Positions 25,343-35,353 of a DNA stretch of 64,000 nt are shown piece by piece. Origin of the DNA: Enterococcus rivorum (GTDB lineage: Bacteria; Bacillota; Bacilli; Lactobacillales; Enterococcaceae). Numbering within the stretch: position 1 is the first letter of the stretch; each line of letters opens with the position of its first letter. Both the position numbers and the translations under genes were made by a program. Under the pieces are notes generated by a model. The model saw nothing but the letters and a program-made list of their open reading frames with translations. It was not told the DNA's origin and ran no database searches. The stretch spans positions 1-64,000 of the forward strand of contig NZ_MIEK01000034.1 in the NCBI RefSeq assembly GCF_001742285.1. The letters are read 5' to 3'.

Positions 25343-26229
25343 TTTCTTTTCGCCCCTTTCGTCACACCATCGATAAAGTCTTGCAAGATATTTTTCTTCT
25401 CTTTATCGTTATCTTCTGAAATTAGCTCATCTCTTAAAATCTTTAAGTAGTCTTCTTGGGAAAGACGTGGTAGTAATTCATTATTGATAGTTAAACTTAC
25501 ATCTCCTGTTTCTTCTGACACAACAATGGTGATTGCATCACTTACTTCACTAATCCCTACAGCAGCGCGATGGCGTGTCCCAAATTCTTTAGGAATTAAA
25601 TTACTTTCTGAGAGTGGCAAGTAGGCACATGCGACTGCAATTTTTTCTTTTTTTACAATCACTGCTCCATCGTGTAATGGTGTATTGGGAATAAAAATAT
25701 TAATTAATAATTCACCCGAAATGTCAGAATCTAATCTGATTCCTGTTTCAATATATTCATCTAGCCCCGTATTACGTTCAATGGTAATCAAAGCGCCAAT
25801 TTTTCTTTTCGACATATATTGAATCGCTTTATCAAAAGCAAGAATCATTTTTTCATCTTCTTGCTGCTCTGACTTGGTGGTTCTAAAGAAAGAACTTCTT
25901 CCCAAGTGCTCCAAGCCACGCCGAACTTCTGGTTGAAAAATGACCACAGCAGCAATCACACCGTACATAATTACTTGGTTCATTAACCAAGATAGAGTAT
26001 GTAGACCGATTACTTCACTTATCATACGAATGACAATAAAAACAGCAACTCCCTTTAATAATTGGACTGCCTTTGTGCCTCTAACAAGTTGGATTAATTT
26101 ATATACAAGGTACCATACTACAAGAATATCAATAATATTAGTAATAAAATCTCGGGATAAAAAATCCGCTGAGATGATTTGCTTCCAATAATTAAAATCG
26201 AGTAGCTGATTAAACTGAAATAACATCAT
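25339..26229 (-). CDS. cdaA: Diadenylate cyclase CdaA (c-di-AMP synthase)
   Basis: About 296 residues from ATG 26229 or the adjacent ATG 26226 (SD GTGAGG); the longer frame to 26286 crosses the promoter. Three membrane helices in the first 100 residues, then a DAC domain with the catalytic DGA (LHDGAVIV) and RHR (GTRHRAAVG) motifs. It makes c-di-AMP from two ATP at the membrane; CdaR and GlmM follow. A likely extended -10 TGGTATACT is at 26261-26269. Confidence 0.95.
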   Translation of the reverse strand: MMLFQFNQLLDFNYWKQIISADFLSRDFITNIIDILVVWYLVYKLIQLVRGTKAVQLLKGVAVFIVIRMISEVIGLHTLSWLMNQVIMYGVIAAVVIFQPEVRRGLEHLGRSSFFRTTKSEQQEDEKMILAFDKAIQYMSKRKIGALITIERNTGLDEYIETGIRLDSDISGELLINIFIPNTPLHDGAVIVKKEKIAVACAYLPLSESNLIPKEFGTRHRAAVGISEVSDAITIVVSEETGDVSLTINNELLPRLSQEDYLKILRDELISEDNDKEKKNILQDFIDGVTKGAKRK

Positions 26230-26337
26230 AAACCTCACTTCCCTCTGAAGATTTCTTTTCAAGTATACCATATTATTTTTATTCATTACAGAAGGGCGAG
26301 CAAAAGAAAGAGAAATTTATTTTTTTGAGAACCTTTA

Positions 26338-26382
26338 ATGAAAACAAGAGCAGAAAAAAACTTATTTTCTACTCTTGTCAAT
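26338..26382 (-). terminator. Terminator of nifJ
   Basis: On the minus strand ACAAGAGTAGAAAA pairs with TTTTCTGCTCTTGT (one G-U) around a short loop, followed by TTTTC. Just past the nifJ stop and before cdaA. Confidence 0.75.
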
Positions 26383-26386
26383 TTAG

Positions 26387-29300
26387 CTATTCATTTTGCT
26401 TTCGTCTAGCTGCTCGCTCAGCTCTCCTAGCGGCTCTTCTAGCTTCCGCCTCTGGATCAACAGCAGCTTTCTTTCTACTTGGTTTCATTTCACTCTTGTC
26501 GATAGCAACAGACTTTGTCACTGTTTCAGTCTTTTCCAATTTCGCTCGGATTTTTTCTTCTTGACCTGCAAGCCTTGCATAGTTATAAAAACGTTCTTTA
26601 GCATCCTCAACCGTCTTATCAAACAATTTTTCTGCAAACTGTGGTTGTGTGGTTTCCAATGAAGAAAAGCGGACTTGTTTTCGCATGAAATCTTTCATTT
26701 CTTCAAACTTAGGTTTTTTATAATCTAAGCTCATAGGATTCTTACCAACTTCTTTTGCCTCAGGATTAAAACGGTACAAGGACCAGTAACCAGAACTTAC
26801 CGCTTCTTTTGCTTCTTGCAACGTTTTGCCCATACCACCACTTAATCCATGAACAATACATGGTGTGTAGGCGATGATTAAAGAAGGGCCAGGGAATTTT
26901 TCTGCTTCTTCAAAAGCTTTAATGGTCTGCATTTGATTCGCTCCCGAAGCAATTTGAGCCACATAAACATTTCCATAAGTCATCGCCATCATTCCTAAAT
27001 CTTTTTTAGAAACATATTTCCCACTGGCAGAAAACTTGGCAATTGCTGAAGCTGGTGTTGCTTTGGAGGTTTGACCTCCGGTATTGGAATAGACCTCGTT
27101 ATCTAAAACCAATATATTTACATCTGCACCACTAGCTAAAACATGGTCAATCCCACCATAGCCAATATCATATGCCCAACCATCGCCACCAATCATCCAT
27201 TGACTATTTTTCACAAATAAATCATTTTGGGTAAATAATTCTTCCAGCAAAGGATTTCCTTGCTTCTCTTCAAGCAAAGCAGCTTTTAGTTTTGCAGCTC
27301 GTTGTTGCGTCCCTTCCCCATGATTCATATGGTCGATCCAGTCAATCATTAAAGCTTTTAATTCTGGAGAAACATCTTTCATTGCTTTCGACATATCAAT
27401 TGCAAGATGCTCTCGGCGTGTTTGATTCGCCAGTAACATACCATATCCAAATTCAGCATTATTTTCAAATAGAGAGTTAGACCAAGCGGGTCCTTGCCCT
27501 TGATCATTTGTTGTATAAGGAGAAACGGGTGCTGCCCCGCCCCAAATAGACGAACAGCCAGTTGCATTAGCAATCAACATGCGATCGCCAAACATTTGTG
27601 TCAATAATTTCACGTAAGGCGTTTCGCCACAGCCTGAACAAGCTCCAGAAAATTCTAACAATGGTTTGTTGAACTGCGTTCCTAGCACTGTATTCGGCTT
27701 AGCAGGATTTTCTTTTTGTTTCAACGTCATTGAAAAAGCCCAGTTCATCGCTTGCTCTTTTTGCTCTTCGTAAGGCTTCATTACTAATGCTTTCCCTTTA
27801 GCAGGACAAGCTTCTACACATAGCCCACAACCCGTACAATCTTCTACAGATACTTGAATTCGGTACTTCAAACCATCTTGCCCACGCATTTCTCGAGTAG
27901 TATAGCCTTCTGGTGCCTCAGTCATCTCTTCTTCATCCGCTAAAAACGGACGAATAGCTGCATGTGGACAAACAAACGCACATTCATTACACATTGTACA
28001 TCGGTCACTAATCCACTCCGGAATTTCTAATGCAATCCCTCTTTTTTCAACTGCTGTTGTTCCCAATGGCATCCGTCCATCTGTCATACCATTATCAACT
28101 AACGTGCCGACAGAAAGTGTCTCTCCCTCTTGTCGATTTATTGGTTCGACAATATTGAATACATAGTCGGAAACATTTTTATCACGTATTCTAGGCGTTA
28201 TCTCAACGTGCTTCCAAGATTCTGGCACATCAACTTTATGCAATCGTTCCACCGTTTGCTCAATCGCTTGAACATTTTTATCAACAATTGTCATTGATTT
28301 TCTGCCGTAGTTTTTAAAAACCTCTTCTTTTAAAATTGGAAGAACTTCATCAAAAGGAAGAACATTGGAAAGTTTAAAAAATGCTGTTTGCATCGCTGTA
28401 TTAATTCTTCCACCTAATCCAACTTCACTGGCCAATTTAACCGCGTTAATTGTATAAAATTGAATGTCATTTTCTGCTAAATAACGTTTTAATTTAGCCG
28501 GTAAAAAGCGCTCTAGCTGTTCATCATTCCAAACCGTATTTAGTAAAAATGTGCCGCCTTTCTTTAGCCCTTTAACCAGATCGTAAGTATTCAAGTACGC
28601 TGCTGTATGACAGGCAACAAAATCAGCATTTTCTATCAAATACGTTGAACGGATTGGTGTTTCTCCAAAACGTAAATGGGAAACCGTTAAACCACCAGAT
28701 TTTTTAGAATCATAATAAAAGAAACCTTGAGCGTATTTATCAGTATGATCCCCAATTATTTTGATTGCTGATTTATTGGCACCTACTGTCCCGTCTGAAC
28801 CAAACCCCCAGAATTTCGCTTGATATGTTTTAGCATCTGTTAAATCTAAAGGACTCCCTGAATCAAGAGATGTATAGGTTACATCATCAACAATCCCAAT
28901 TGTAAATCGATGCTTAGCATGCGTCTTTTCTTTTTGTAATTCATCATAGACAGCGACAATTTGATTCGGTGTCACATCCTTAGAACCTAATCCATATCGT
29001 CCACCAATAATCATCGGGCGTAAATCAGATTCATACATAGCACTTTGTACATCTAATAACAAGGGTTCTCCACCAGCACCAGGTTCTTTTGTCCTATCTA
29101 AGACCGCTATTGCTTTAACACTCTTAGGCATTTTTTCTAAGAAACACTCAATTGGAAACGGGCGATAAAGATGAATATTCAGATACCCTACTTTTCGACC
29201 TTGTTGATTTAAATAATCAATTGTTTGTTCAATCGCCTGAGCCGCAGACCCCATCGAAATAATCACTTCTTCAGCATCTTCTGCGCCATAATACGTCACT

Positions 29301-30076
29301 AAATCATAGTTTGTTCCTCTTAGTTGATTTATATCTTCCATATATTTCCGAACAATTCCAGGTAAATTTTCATAGTATTGGTTAATTGTTTCACGTTGTT
29401 GAAAATGAATATCTGGATTTTGATTTGTCCCACTAACAAATGGGTGATTCGGATTCATACTTCTATCACGAAATGATTGTAAAGCTTCCTGATTAACGAA
29501 TGGTAACAATTCTTCGTATTCGATAACTTCAATTTTTTGAATTTCATGACTCGTTCTAAAACCATCAAAAAAGTTAATAAAAGGAACTCTAGATTCGATA
29601 GAAGCCAAGTGAGCTACCGCAGATAAATCCATTACTTCTTGAACACTACTTTCAGCTAACATTGCAAATCCTGTTTGACGAGCTGCCATAACATCGCCAT
29701 GATCTCCAAAAATATTTAGAGCATTCGTAGTAACTGCTCGACTAGCCACATGAAAAACAGAGGGTAATAACTCCCCTGCAATTTTGTACATAGTTGGAAT
29801 CATTAATAGCAAACCTTGCGAAGCAGTATAAGTAGTGGTTAGGGCCCCTGTTTTTAGTGAACCATGAACAACACCTGCAGCCCCAGCTTCTGATTGCATT
29901 TCTACGATTTTAACAGGTTGTCCAAAAATATTTTTCTTCCCATCAGCTGACCATTGATCGACAAGTTCTGCCATTGTTGAACTTGGAGTAATGGGATAAA
30001 CTGCCGCTAATTCAGTAAAGGCATAAGAAATATGAGCTGCTGCTGTATTTCCATCCATTGTCTTCATTTTTCGCAT
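26387..30076 (-). CDS. nifJ: Pyruvate:ferredoxin (flavodoxin) oxidoreductase
   Basis: 1229 residues. Domains in order: N-terminal pyrimidine-binding transketolase-like domain (MDGNTAAAHISYAFTELAAVYPITPSS split; TPP handling), gamma domain, two 4Fe-4S motifs (CTMCNECAFVCPH; CTGCGLCVEACPAKGK) at about 690-760, and a C-terminal TPP site GDGWAYDIGYGG with DNEVYSNTGGQ. It oxidises pyruvate to acetyl-CoA and CO2, passing electrons to ferredoxin or flavodoxin; a flavodoxin is encoded at 61772. The last 45 residues (VAIDKSEMKPSRKKAAVDPE onward) are a Lys/Arg/Ala-rich extension beyond the usual end near 1180. Single-gene unit with own promoter and terminator. Confidence 0.96.
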   Translation of the reverse strand: MRKMKTMDGNTAAAHISYAFTELAAVYPITPSSTMAELVDQWSADGKKNIFGQPVKIVEMQSEAGAAGVVHGSLKTGALTTTYTASQGLLLMIPTMYKIAGELLPSVFHVASRAVTTNALNIFGDHGDVMAARQTGFAMLAESSVQEVMDLSAVAHLASIESRVPFINFFDGFRTSHEIQKIEVIEYEELLPFVNQEALQSFRDRSMNPNHPFVSGTNQNPDIHFQQRETINQYYENLPGIVRKYMEDINQLRGTNYDLVTYYGAEDAEEVIISMGSAAQAIEQTIDYLNQQGRKVGYLNIHLYRPFPIECFLEKMPKSVKAIAVLDRTKEPGAGGEPLLLDVQSAMYESDLRPMIIGGRYGLGSKDVTPNQIVAVYDELQKEKTHAKHRFTIGIVDDVTYTSLDSGSPLDLTDAKTYQAKFWGFGSDGTVGANKSAIKIIGDHTDKYAQGFFYYDSKKSGGLTVSHLRFGETPIRSTYLIENADFVACHTAAYLNTYDLVKGLKKGGTFLLNTVWNDEQLERFLPAKLKRYLAENDIQFYTINAVKLASEVGLGGRINTAMQTAFFKLSNVLPFDEVLPILKEEVFKNYGRKSMTIVDKNVQAIEQTVERLHKVDVPESWKHVEITPRIRDKNVSDYVFNIVEPINRQEGETLSVGTLVDNGMTDGRMPLGTTAVEKRGIALEIPEWISDRCTMCNECAFVCPHAAIRPFLADEEEMTEAPEGYTTREMRGQDGLKYRIQVSVEDCTGCGLCVEACPAKGKALVMKPYEEQKEQAMNWAFSMTLKQKENPAKPNTVLGTQFNKPLLEFSGACSGCGETPYVKLLTQMFGDRMLIANATGCSSIWGGAAPVSPYTTNDQGQGPAWSNSLFENNAEFGYGMLLANQTRREHLAIDMSKAMKDVSPELKALMIDWIDHMNHGEGTQQRAAKLKAALLEEKQGNPLLEELFTQNDLFVKNSQWMIGGDGWAYDIGYGGIDHVLASGADVNILVLDNEVYSNTGGQTSKATPASAIAKFSASGKYVSKKDLGMMAMTYGNVYVAQIASGANQMQTIKAFEEAEKFPGPSLIIAYTPCIVHGLSGGMGKTLQEAKEAVSSGYWSLYRFNPEAKEVGKNPMSLDYKKPKFEEMKDFMRKQVRFSSLETTQPQFAEKLFDKTVEDAKERFYNYARLAGQEEKIRAKLEKTETVTKSVAIDKSEMKPSRKKAAVDPEAEARRAARRAERAARRKQNE

Positions 30077-30133
30077 TACATTTCATCATCCTTCTATTAT
30101 TAAAGTAGAATAGTTGCACGCATATTCTTGTAC

Positions 30134-30162
30134 ATTATAACGGAAGAAACAAAAATTGTGAA
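30134..30162 (-). promoter_or_regulatory. Promoter of nifJ, with flanking TTGTGAA/TTCACAA half-sites
   Basis: TTCACA (30157-30162), 17 bases, TATAAT (30134-30139). The -35 is part of TTCACAA; TTGTGAA lies 16 bases upstream of it and TTCACAA again further up. These match half-sites of Rex-type operators but not its 4-base spacing. Confidence 0.75.
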
Positions 30163-30279
30163 CCGCTTATGCTAATCATTCACAAACTGACTAACAAAGT
30201 GGTTGTATTTAATTACAAAAAGTTCTTTATTTGTGAAAGCAATTTTTTTAGAAAGGTATTGAATAGGAAAAGGCAAAAA

Positions 30280-30316
30280 AAATGAACCTCCTCAAAAGAA
30301 GAAATCCATTTTTTAA
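30280..30316 (-). terminator. Terminator of glnA
   Basis: On the minus strand AATGGATTTCTTC and GGAGGTTCATT form a stem with G-U pairs, then TTTTTT. Confidence 0.75.
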
Positions 30317-30318
30317 GT

Positions 30319-31659
30319 CTAGTATAATTCCAAATATTGCTCACGTTCCCATTCAGAAACAGTTTGGCGGAATGCAGCCCATTCCATGCGTTTTGCTTCA
30401 ACAAAGTTTGCATAAATATGGGTTCCAAGAGCATCTATCATCACTTGGTCTTTTCGCAATTCTTTAATGGCATTATGAATGGTCGAAGGCAAATCATGAA
30501 TATGGGCCTCTGCTCGTTCTTCTTCATTCATTACATAAATATTTCTATCTACTGCTGATGGCGGTATAATTTCATTTCTAATTCCATCCAACCCAGCTTC
30601 TAAAACAACCGCCATAGCTAAATAAGGATTTGCAGCTGGATCTACTGAACGCAATTCAAGTCGTGTAGATAAGCCACGTGATTCTGGCACACGAACCAGT
30701 GGTGAACGATTACGACCACTCCAAGCAACATAAACTGGCGCTTCATATCCAGGGACCAATCGTTTGTATGAATTGACGGTTGGGTTACACACTGCTGTGT
30801 AAGCACGAGCATGTTTTAATAGTCCACCTAAAAAATAATAGGCTGCTTGACTCAATTGCATCGGTCCTTTTTCATCAAAGAAAGCATTCCCATCTTCATT
30901 GAATAAAGACATGTTACAATGCATTCCTGAACCACTAATTCCATATAAGGGTTTTGGCATAAACGTAGCATGAAGTCCATGTTTTCGAGCGATTGTTTTA
31001 ACGACTAGTTTGAACGTTTGAATATTATCACAAGCCTCAATAACACTTGCATATTTAAAATCAATTTCATGTTGTCCAGGTGCTACTTCATGGTGAGAAG
31101 CCTCAACCTCAAACCCTAGACTTTCTAATTCTAGCACAATATCTCGACGACAATTCTCTCCTAAATCAGTAGGCGCAAAGTCAAAATAGCCGCCTCTATC
31201 ATTTAGATCTGTCGTAATCTCACCATCTTCATCAAGCTTAAATAAGAAAAACTCAGGTTCAGGTCCTAAATTAAATGAAGTAAAGCCTAATTCTTCCATG
31301 TTTTTTAATACACGTTTCAAATTCCCTCGAGGATCCCCAGCAAAAGGTTCGCCATTTGGATTATAAATATCACAAATTAAACGAGCTACTTTTCCATGAT
31401 TGCTTTCCCAAGGAAAAACCATCCATGTAGATAAATCAGGATATAAGTACATATCACTTTCTTCAATCCGAACAAACCCTTCAATAGAAGAACCATCAAA
31501 CATCATTTTATTACTCAGTACTTTTTCTAATTGACTTACTGGGACTTCAACATTTTTGATTGTTCCCATAATATCTGTAAACATTAATCTTAAAAAACGA
31601 ACATTCTCTTCTTCTGCGATACGTTTGATATCTTCTACTGTCTTTTCTTTTTTTGTCAT
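30319..31659 (-). CDS. glnA: Glutamine synthetase (type I)
   Basis: 446 residues from the ATG at 31659 behind GGGAAGGG. The length and the lack of an adenylylation-site extension fit the GSI-alpha form. Motifs: [28 protein letters not shown], metal-ligand [10 protein letters not shown] and [15 protein letters not shown]. It makes glutamine from glutamate and ammonia. Downstream of glnR in a two-gene operon; feedback-inhibited GS normally acts with GlnR. Confidence 0.97.
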   Translation of the reverse strand: MTKKEKTVEDIKRIAEEENVRFLRLMFTDIMGTIKNVEVPVSQLEKVLSNKMMFDGSSIEGFVRIEESDMYLYPDLSTWMVFPWESNHGKVARLICDIYNPNGEPFAGDPRGNLKRVLKNMEELGFTSFNLGPEPEFFLFKLDEDGEITTDLNDRGGYFDFAPTDLGENCRRDIVLELESLGFEVEASHHEVAPGQHEIDFKYASVIEACDNIQTFKLVVKTIARKHGLHATFMPKPLYGISGSGMHCNMSLFNEDGNAFFDEKGPMQLSQAAYYFLGGLLKHARAYTAVCNPTVNSYKRLVPGYEAPVYVAWSGRNRSPLVRVPESRGLSTRLELRSVDPAANPYLAMAVVLEAGLDGIRNEIIPPSAVDRNIYVMNEEERAEAHIHDLPSTIHNAIKELRKDQVMIDALGTHIYANFVEAKRMEWAAFRQTVSEWEREQYLELY

Positions 31660-31700
31660 TGTTTCCCTTCCCATCATTCTTTTTTATGAACATTTCAACG

Positions 31701-32084
31701 TTAAAGTCTTGGTGTATTCGATTGGAATGGATTTTGTTGAGCAAGTCCACCTTGTGAAATAATCTCATCATACAAAATTTTCCTAACATCTGCATCAGTT
31801 AATGGTTTTCCAGATTCTTTTACTTGGTTCTTTTCTTCTAACTTCATTTCATATACACGCTTGATTCCAGCCATATTTAAGCCATCAGATAAATAGTCCT
31901 TTATTTCTAACAGAACATCGATATCATTTAGTGAGTACATCCTGCGGTTTCCCTCGCTCCGCTCTGGATGTATCAAATCTTGTTCCTCATAATATCGAAT
32001 TTGACGTGCAGATAAATCCGTCAACTTCATAACTGTACCAATTGGAAAAACGGACATTGACCTTCTCAGTTCCTTCTCTCTCAT
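31701..32084 (-). CDS. glnR: MerR-family nitrogen regulator GlnR
   Basis: 127 residues. MerR winged helix at the N-terminus (VMKLTDLSARQIRYYEEQDL) and a flexible C-terminal tail (SQGGLAQQNPFQSN), as in GlnR of Bacilli. It represses glnRA and related genes when GS is feedback-inhibited. A GlnR box lies over its own promoter. ATG 32084 follows GAGGGGGGTGG; a GTG two codons upstream is possible. Confidence 0.95.
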   Translation of the reverse strand: MREKELRRSMSVFPIGTVMKLTDLSARQIRYYEEQDLIHPERSEGNRRMYSLNDIDVLLEIKDYLSDGLNMAGIKRVYEMKLEEKNQVKESGKPLTDADVRKILYDEIISQGGLAQQNPFQSNTPRL

Positions 32085-32111
32085 ATCCACCCCCCTCTCT
32101 TAGTTAGATAT

Positions 32112-32165
32112 AGAATAGCAGTAGTTTTTCTTGTTGTCAATAACTTTATGTCAGCTTTTCTAACA
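32112..32165 (-). promoter_or_regulatory. glnRA promoter with GlnR box
   Basis: TTGACA (32135-32140), 17 bases, TATTCT (32112-32117). Just upstream, TGTTAGAAAAGCTGACA (32149-32165) fits TGTNA-N7-TNACA exactly. Confidence 0.9.
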
Positions 32166-32245
32166 TACATTCTCTTTGGATTTTTATCTATACCAGAAAT
32201 ATAGGAAAAGCCTAACTTCCTTGGTCATCATTATTAATGACGCAT

Positions 32246-32292
32246 ACAAAAAAGTCTATCAAAATCAACAAGACTTTGACAGACCTTCTAAA
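32246..32292 (-). terminator. Terminator of the glpQ-miaA-hflX operon
   Basis: On the minus strand AAGGTCTGTCAAAGTC pairs with GATTTTGATAGACTT (G-U pairs) across TTGTT, followed by TTTTTG. Confidence 0.8.
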
Positions 32293-32311
32293 ACTCAATT
32301 TAAATTATTTT

Positions 32312-33547
32312 TTATTCTTTTCGTACCCATTTTGATTCTTCCTTAGCAAAGCCTTTAACAAAATAAACATTCTTCTGCTCTTCATATTCCTCTGTTAAAA
32401 GAAGCGTATGCCGTTTCGCTTCACTTAAAAGCTGTCCTTTATTTGAAGGTATCTCAGCCTCATATGGAACCAATAATTCCATCATTTTTTCTCTAACAGC
32501 CTTAGTTAACCTTTCTTTACCATTTAAATTTTTAGCTGAAATTAACACATTTGGAAACAATGTTGGGATAAAATCATTCTCGTTCACTTGATCGCTTTTG
32601 TTATAAACTGTTAAGACAGGAATCTGCTCCAAATCAAGATCATTTAATAACTCAACAACAGTTTGCTCATGCTGTAAGCGATCTGGTGCACTAGCATCGA
32701 CGACATGCAACAACAAATCCATTTCTTTACTCTCTTCAAGTGTTGACTGAAAAGCCTCAATTAGCTGTGTTGGTAATTGCTGAATGAATCCAACAGTATC
32801 TGTTATAGTGACAATCATTCCTTGAGGTAGTTGCCACTTCTTTGTTAAAGGATCTAACGTAGCGAATAATTGATCTTCCGAGTAAGTTCCAGCGGTTGTT
32901 AACAAATTTAATATTGTCGATTTTCCAGCATTTGTATAGCCGATTAGACCAATTTGAAATAACTCAGATGAATGACGTTTCTTACGGCTACGTTCACGAT
33001 GTGCTGACACTTCTTTTAGCTCTCTTTTTATAGCCGTTATCTTGTTATGGATATGTCTTCGATCCGATTCTAGTTTGGTTTCTCCTGGCCCCCTAGTCCC
33101 AATTCCTCCACCTAACCGTGATAATTGTTTCCCTTGCCCTATTAATCGAGGCAATAGATAATTCAATTGGGCTAATTCTACTTGTAACTTTCCTTCTCTT
33201 GAACGTGCACGCATAGCAAATATATCTAATATTAATTGAACGCGATCAATCACTTTAATATCTAAGGCTTCTGCAAGTAATTGGTTTTGTCTCGGCGATA
33301 ATTCATGGTTAAAAATGACCAAATCTGCTTCATAGGCATCTACTAATTGAATCAGTTCTTCCACTTTTCCCTTACCAATTAAGGTTTGTCTATCTACTCG
33401 AGGTCGCTTTTGGGTTAAAGTAAAAACTACCTCCCCTTGAGCCGTCTGCGTCAAATTTTCTAACTCTCTCATCGAGCTATTAAAATACGTATAGTTTTCT
33501 TCTGTTTCTACACCAACTAAAATGACTTTTTCAAGATTTTTTCTCAT
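32312..33547 (-). CDS. hflX: GTPase HflX
   Basis: 411 residues from an ATG that overlaps the miaA stop (TGATG). N-terminal HflX domain with GGGIGTRGPGETKLE, then a G domain (G1 GYTNAGKST, G3 DTVGF, G4 NKSD). A ribosome-splitting and heat- or antibiotic-stress GTPase in known members. The HflX C-terminal cap is short here. Last gene of the unit. Confidence 0.95.
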   Translation of the reverse strand: MRKNLEKVILVGVETEENYTYFNSSMRELENLTQTAQGEVVFTLTQKRPRVDRQTLIGKGKVEELIQLVDAYEADLVIFNHELSPRQNQLLAEALDIKVIDRVQLILDIFAMRARSREGKLQVELAQLNYLLPRLIGQGKQLSRLGGGIGTRGPGETKLESDRRHIHNKITAIKRELKEVSAHRERSRKKRHSSELFQIGLIGYTNAGKSTILNLLTTAGTYSEDQLFATLDPLTKKWQLPQGMIVTITDTVGFIQQLPTQLIEAFQSTLEESKEMDLLLHVVDASAPDRLQHEQTVVELLNDLDLEQIPVLTVYNKSDQVNENDFIPTLFPNVLISAKNLNGKERLTKAVREKMMELLVPYEAEIPSNKGQLLSEAKRHTLLLTEEYEEQKNVYFVKGFAKEESKWVRKE

Positions 33548-34482
33548 CAGCGCTCTCCTTCCGAAGTGTCTAGCCACTTCTTTACCTCTTGCTCTAATTG
33601 CAACTTAGAAGAAGAGTCTTGAACTAAATCCCACCAGCTTGCTTGTAATCGATTCTTAAACCATGTTAACTGGCGTTTGGCATACCTCCTAGAATTTTGT
33701 TTCACCTTATCAACAGCTTGTTCTAAGGTTTCTTTATTTTCAAAGTAGGGGAAAAATTCTTTGTACCCTATCCCTTGAACAGATTGAGCGTTTTTAGTCT
33801 TATATAAAAGTTCTGCTTCAGTCAGAATACCTTCTTGCAACATATTATCTACTCGTTGATTGATTCGTTGATAAAGAAGCTGACGATCGGTCTCCAAACC
33901 AACTAAAAAATAATCATATAATTTCTTTGGCTGCTCTTTTGGGGTTAGAATACTTCTTCCCGTTTTATCAAAAATTTCTAACGCACGAATCATTTTTACT
34001 TTGTTATTAAAATGAATAGCTTTCGCCGCTAAAGGATCTTTTTGTTGCAACAATTCCCATAACTTTTTATTACCAATCTCTTCAGCTAATACTTCATAAT
34101 ACTCACGAGTTTCGGTAGTTTCATCTTGACTTCCCAATTGATAATCGTAAAGTAACGCTTGAATATAAAGACCTGTTCCTCCCACCACAATAGGTAACTT
34201 TCCTCGATTTGAAATATCTTCAATTGCCTCACGACCTTCTTTTTGAAAATCAGCCACAGAGTAATTCTCATCTATTTCACGACAATCAAGTAAATAATGA
34301 GGAATCCCTGCTTGCTCTTCGTTGGTTGCTTTAGCCGTTCCTATATTCAGTTTTCTATACACTTGCATGGAATCTCCACTAATAATCTCACCATTAAACT
34401 TTTTTGCAAATTCAATGCTCAACGCTGTTTTTCCTACAGCCGTAGGACCTACTATCACTAATACTTTTTTCACTAAATTCAT
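33547..34482 (-). CDS. miaA: tRNA dimethylallyltransferase MiaA
   Basis: 311 residues. P-loop GPTAVGKT (about 11-18), SGDSMQVYRKLNIGTAK, and the LDCREIDENYSVADF and 'YAKRQLTWFKN' regions typical of MiaA. It adds the dimethylallyl group to A37 of tRNAs reading UNN codons. Its start overlaps the glpQ stop (ATGA). Confidence 0.96.
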   Translation of the reverse strand: MNLVKKVLVIVGPTAVGKTALSIEFAKKFNGEIISGDSMQVYRKLNIGTAKATNEEQAGIPHYLLDCREIDENYSVADFQKEGREAIEDISNRGKLPIVVGGTGLYIQALLYDYQLGSQDETTETREYYEVLAEEIGNKKLWELLQQKDPLAAKAIHFNNKVKMIRALEIFDKTGRSILTPKEQPKKLYDYFLVGLETDRQLLYQRINQRVDNMLQEGILTEAELLYKTKNAQSVQGIGYKEFFPYFENKETLEQAVDKVKQNSRRYAKRQLTWFKNRLQASWWDLVQDSSSKLQLEQEVKKWLDTSEGER

Positions 34483-35219
34483 CCTTTATTTTGTATCATA
34501 TCACGTAAATATAAAGCATTTTCCGGAAAATCTGTATGAATTCCCGACAAATGGTGATTCAAACATAGCTCCAGCAGTTCTTTATTGTTAATAGCCCACG
34601 GACGAATGGCCTTTGGAATTGACTCAAGTTCATCTAAATGTTTTAAAACCCATTGAATATTAGGATGAACGCCCTCAATGAAAGAGGCACTTAAACCTTT
34701 TTCAACTTCTCTATCCGAATCTTTAACAATATAAGCAAATTTTTTCGAATTATCAAATTCCAAAAGTCTTTCTAAGCTAGGAAAATGAAAGCTTGAATAC
34801 ATATAATCAAACAACCACTCACTTGATTTCAAACATTCTACAATTTTTCTTTCAATAGCCACATATTGGAAATGATCCGTTTTAATTTCAATATTTAATA
34901 ATCCTTTAAAATGCTCCTCTACTAGCAACTCTAGTACCTCATCAAATGTTGGAATCTCTTGCTTGATTGGATTATTGTCAAACCAACTACCAGCATCAAA
35001 CTTTTTTATCTCCTTCAAAGTCAACTGATTGATTTCACCCACTCCATCTGTCGTTCGATCAACTGTTTCATCATGAATAACTACTAACTGCTTGTCTTTC
35101 GTTAAATGAATATCCAATTCAATACCATCGGCTCCAACTCTAATAGCTTCCTTGAAAGCAGCCAGAGTATTTTCTGGATGTGTTCCTTTGCTCCCACGAT
35201 GGGCAATGATTCGTGTCAT
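34479..35219 (-). CDS. glpQ: Glycerophosphodiester phosphodiesterase
   Basis: 246 residues from ATG 35219 behind GAGAGGA. GDPD motifs: IAHRGSKGTHPENTLAAF, ELDIHLTKDKQLVVIHDE and the C-terminal IHTDFPENAL. It hydrolyses glycerophosphodiesters to glycerol-3-phosphate. Cytoplasmic type with no signal peptide. First gene of the glpQ-miaA-hflX unit. Confidence 0.92.
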   Translation of the reverse strand: MTRIIAHRGSKGTHPENTLAAFKEAIRVGADGIELDIHLTKDKQLVVIHDETVDRTTDGVGEINQLTLKEIKKFDAGSWFDNNPIKQEIPTFDEVLELLVEEHFKGLLNIEIKTDHFQYVAIERKIVECLKSSEWLFDYMYSSFHFPSLERLLEFDNSKKFAYIVKDSDREVEKGLSASFIEGVHPNIQWVLKHLDELESIPKAIRPWAINNKELLELCLNHHLSGIHTDFPENALYLRDMIQNKG

Positions 35220-35353
35220 TCCTCTCACTCCAATTGGATTAATTGTATCATTGAGGAGGTGTGGGGGCAAATATGAATAGTGGAAGAGATGATAATATTT
35301 TTATCAAGTCTTACTTAGATGGAAATACAATCCTTCCGTTTATAAAATCAAAT

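Noticed and set aside
30157-30185. Catabolite-response (cre) site at the nifJ promoter
   Set aside because: TGTGAACCGCTTA lacks the central CG at the required place and the terminal CA.
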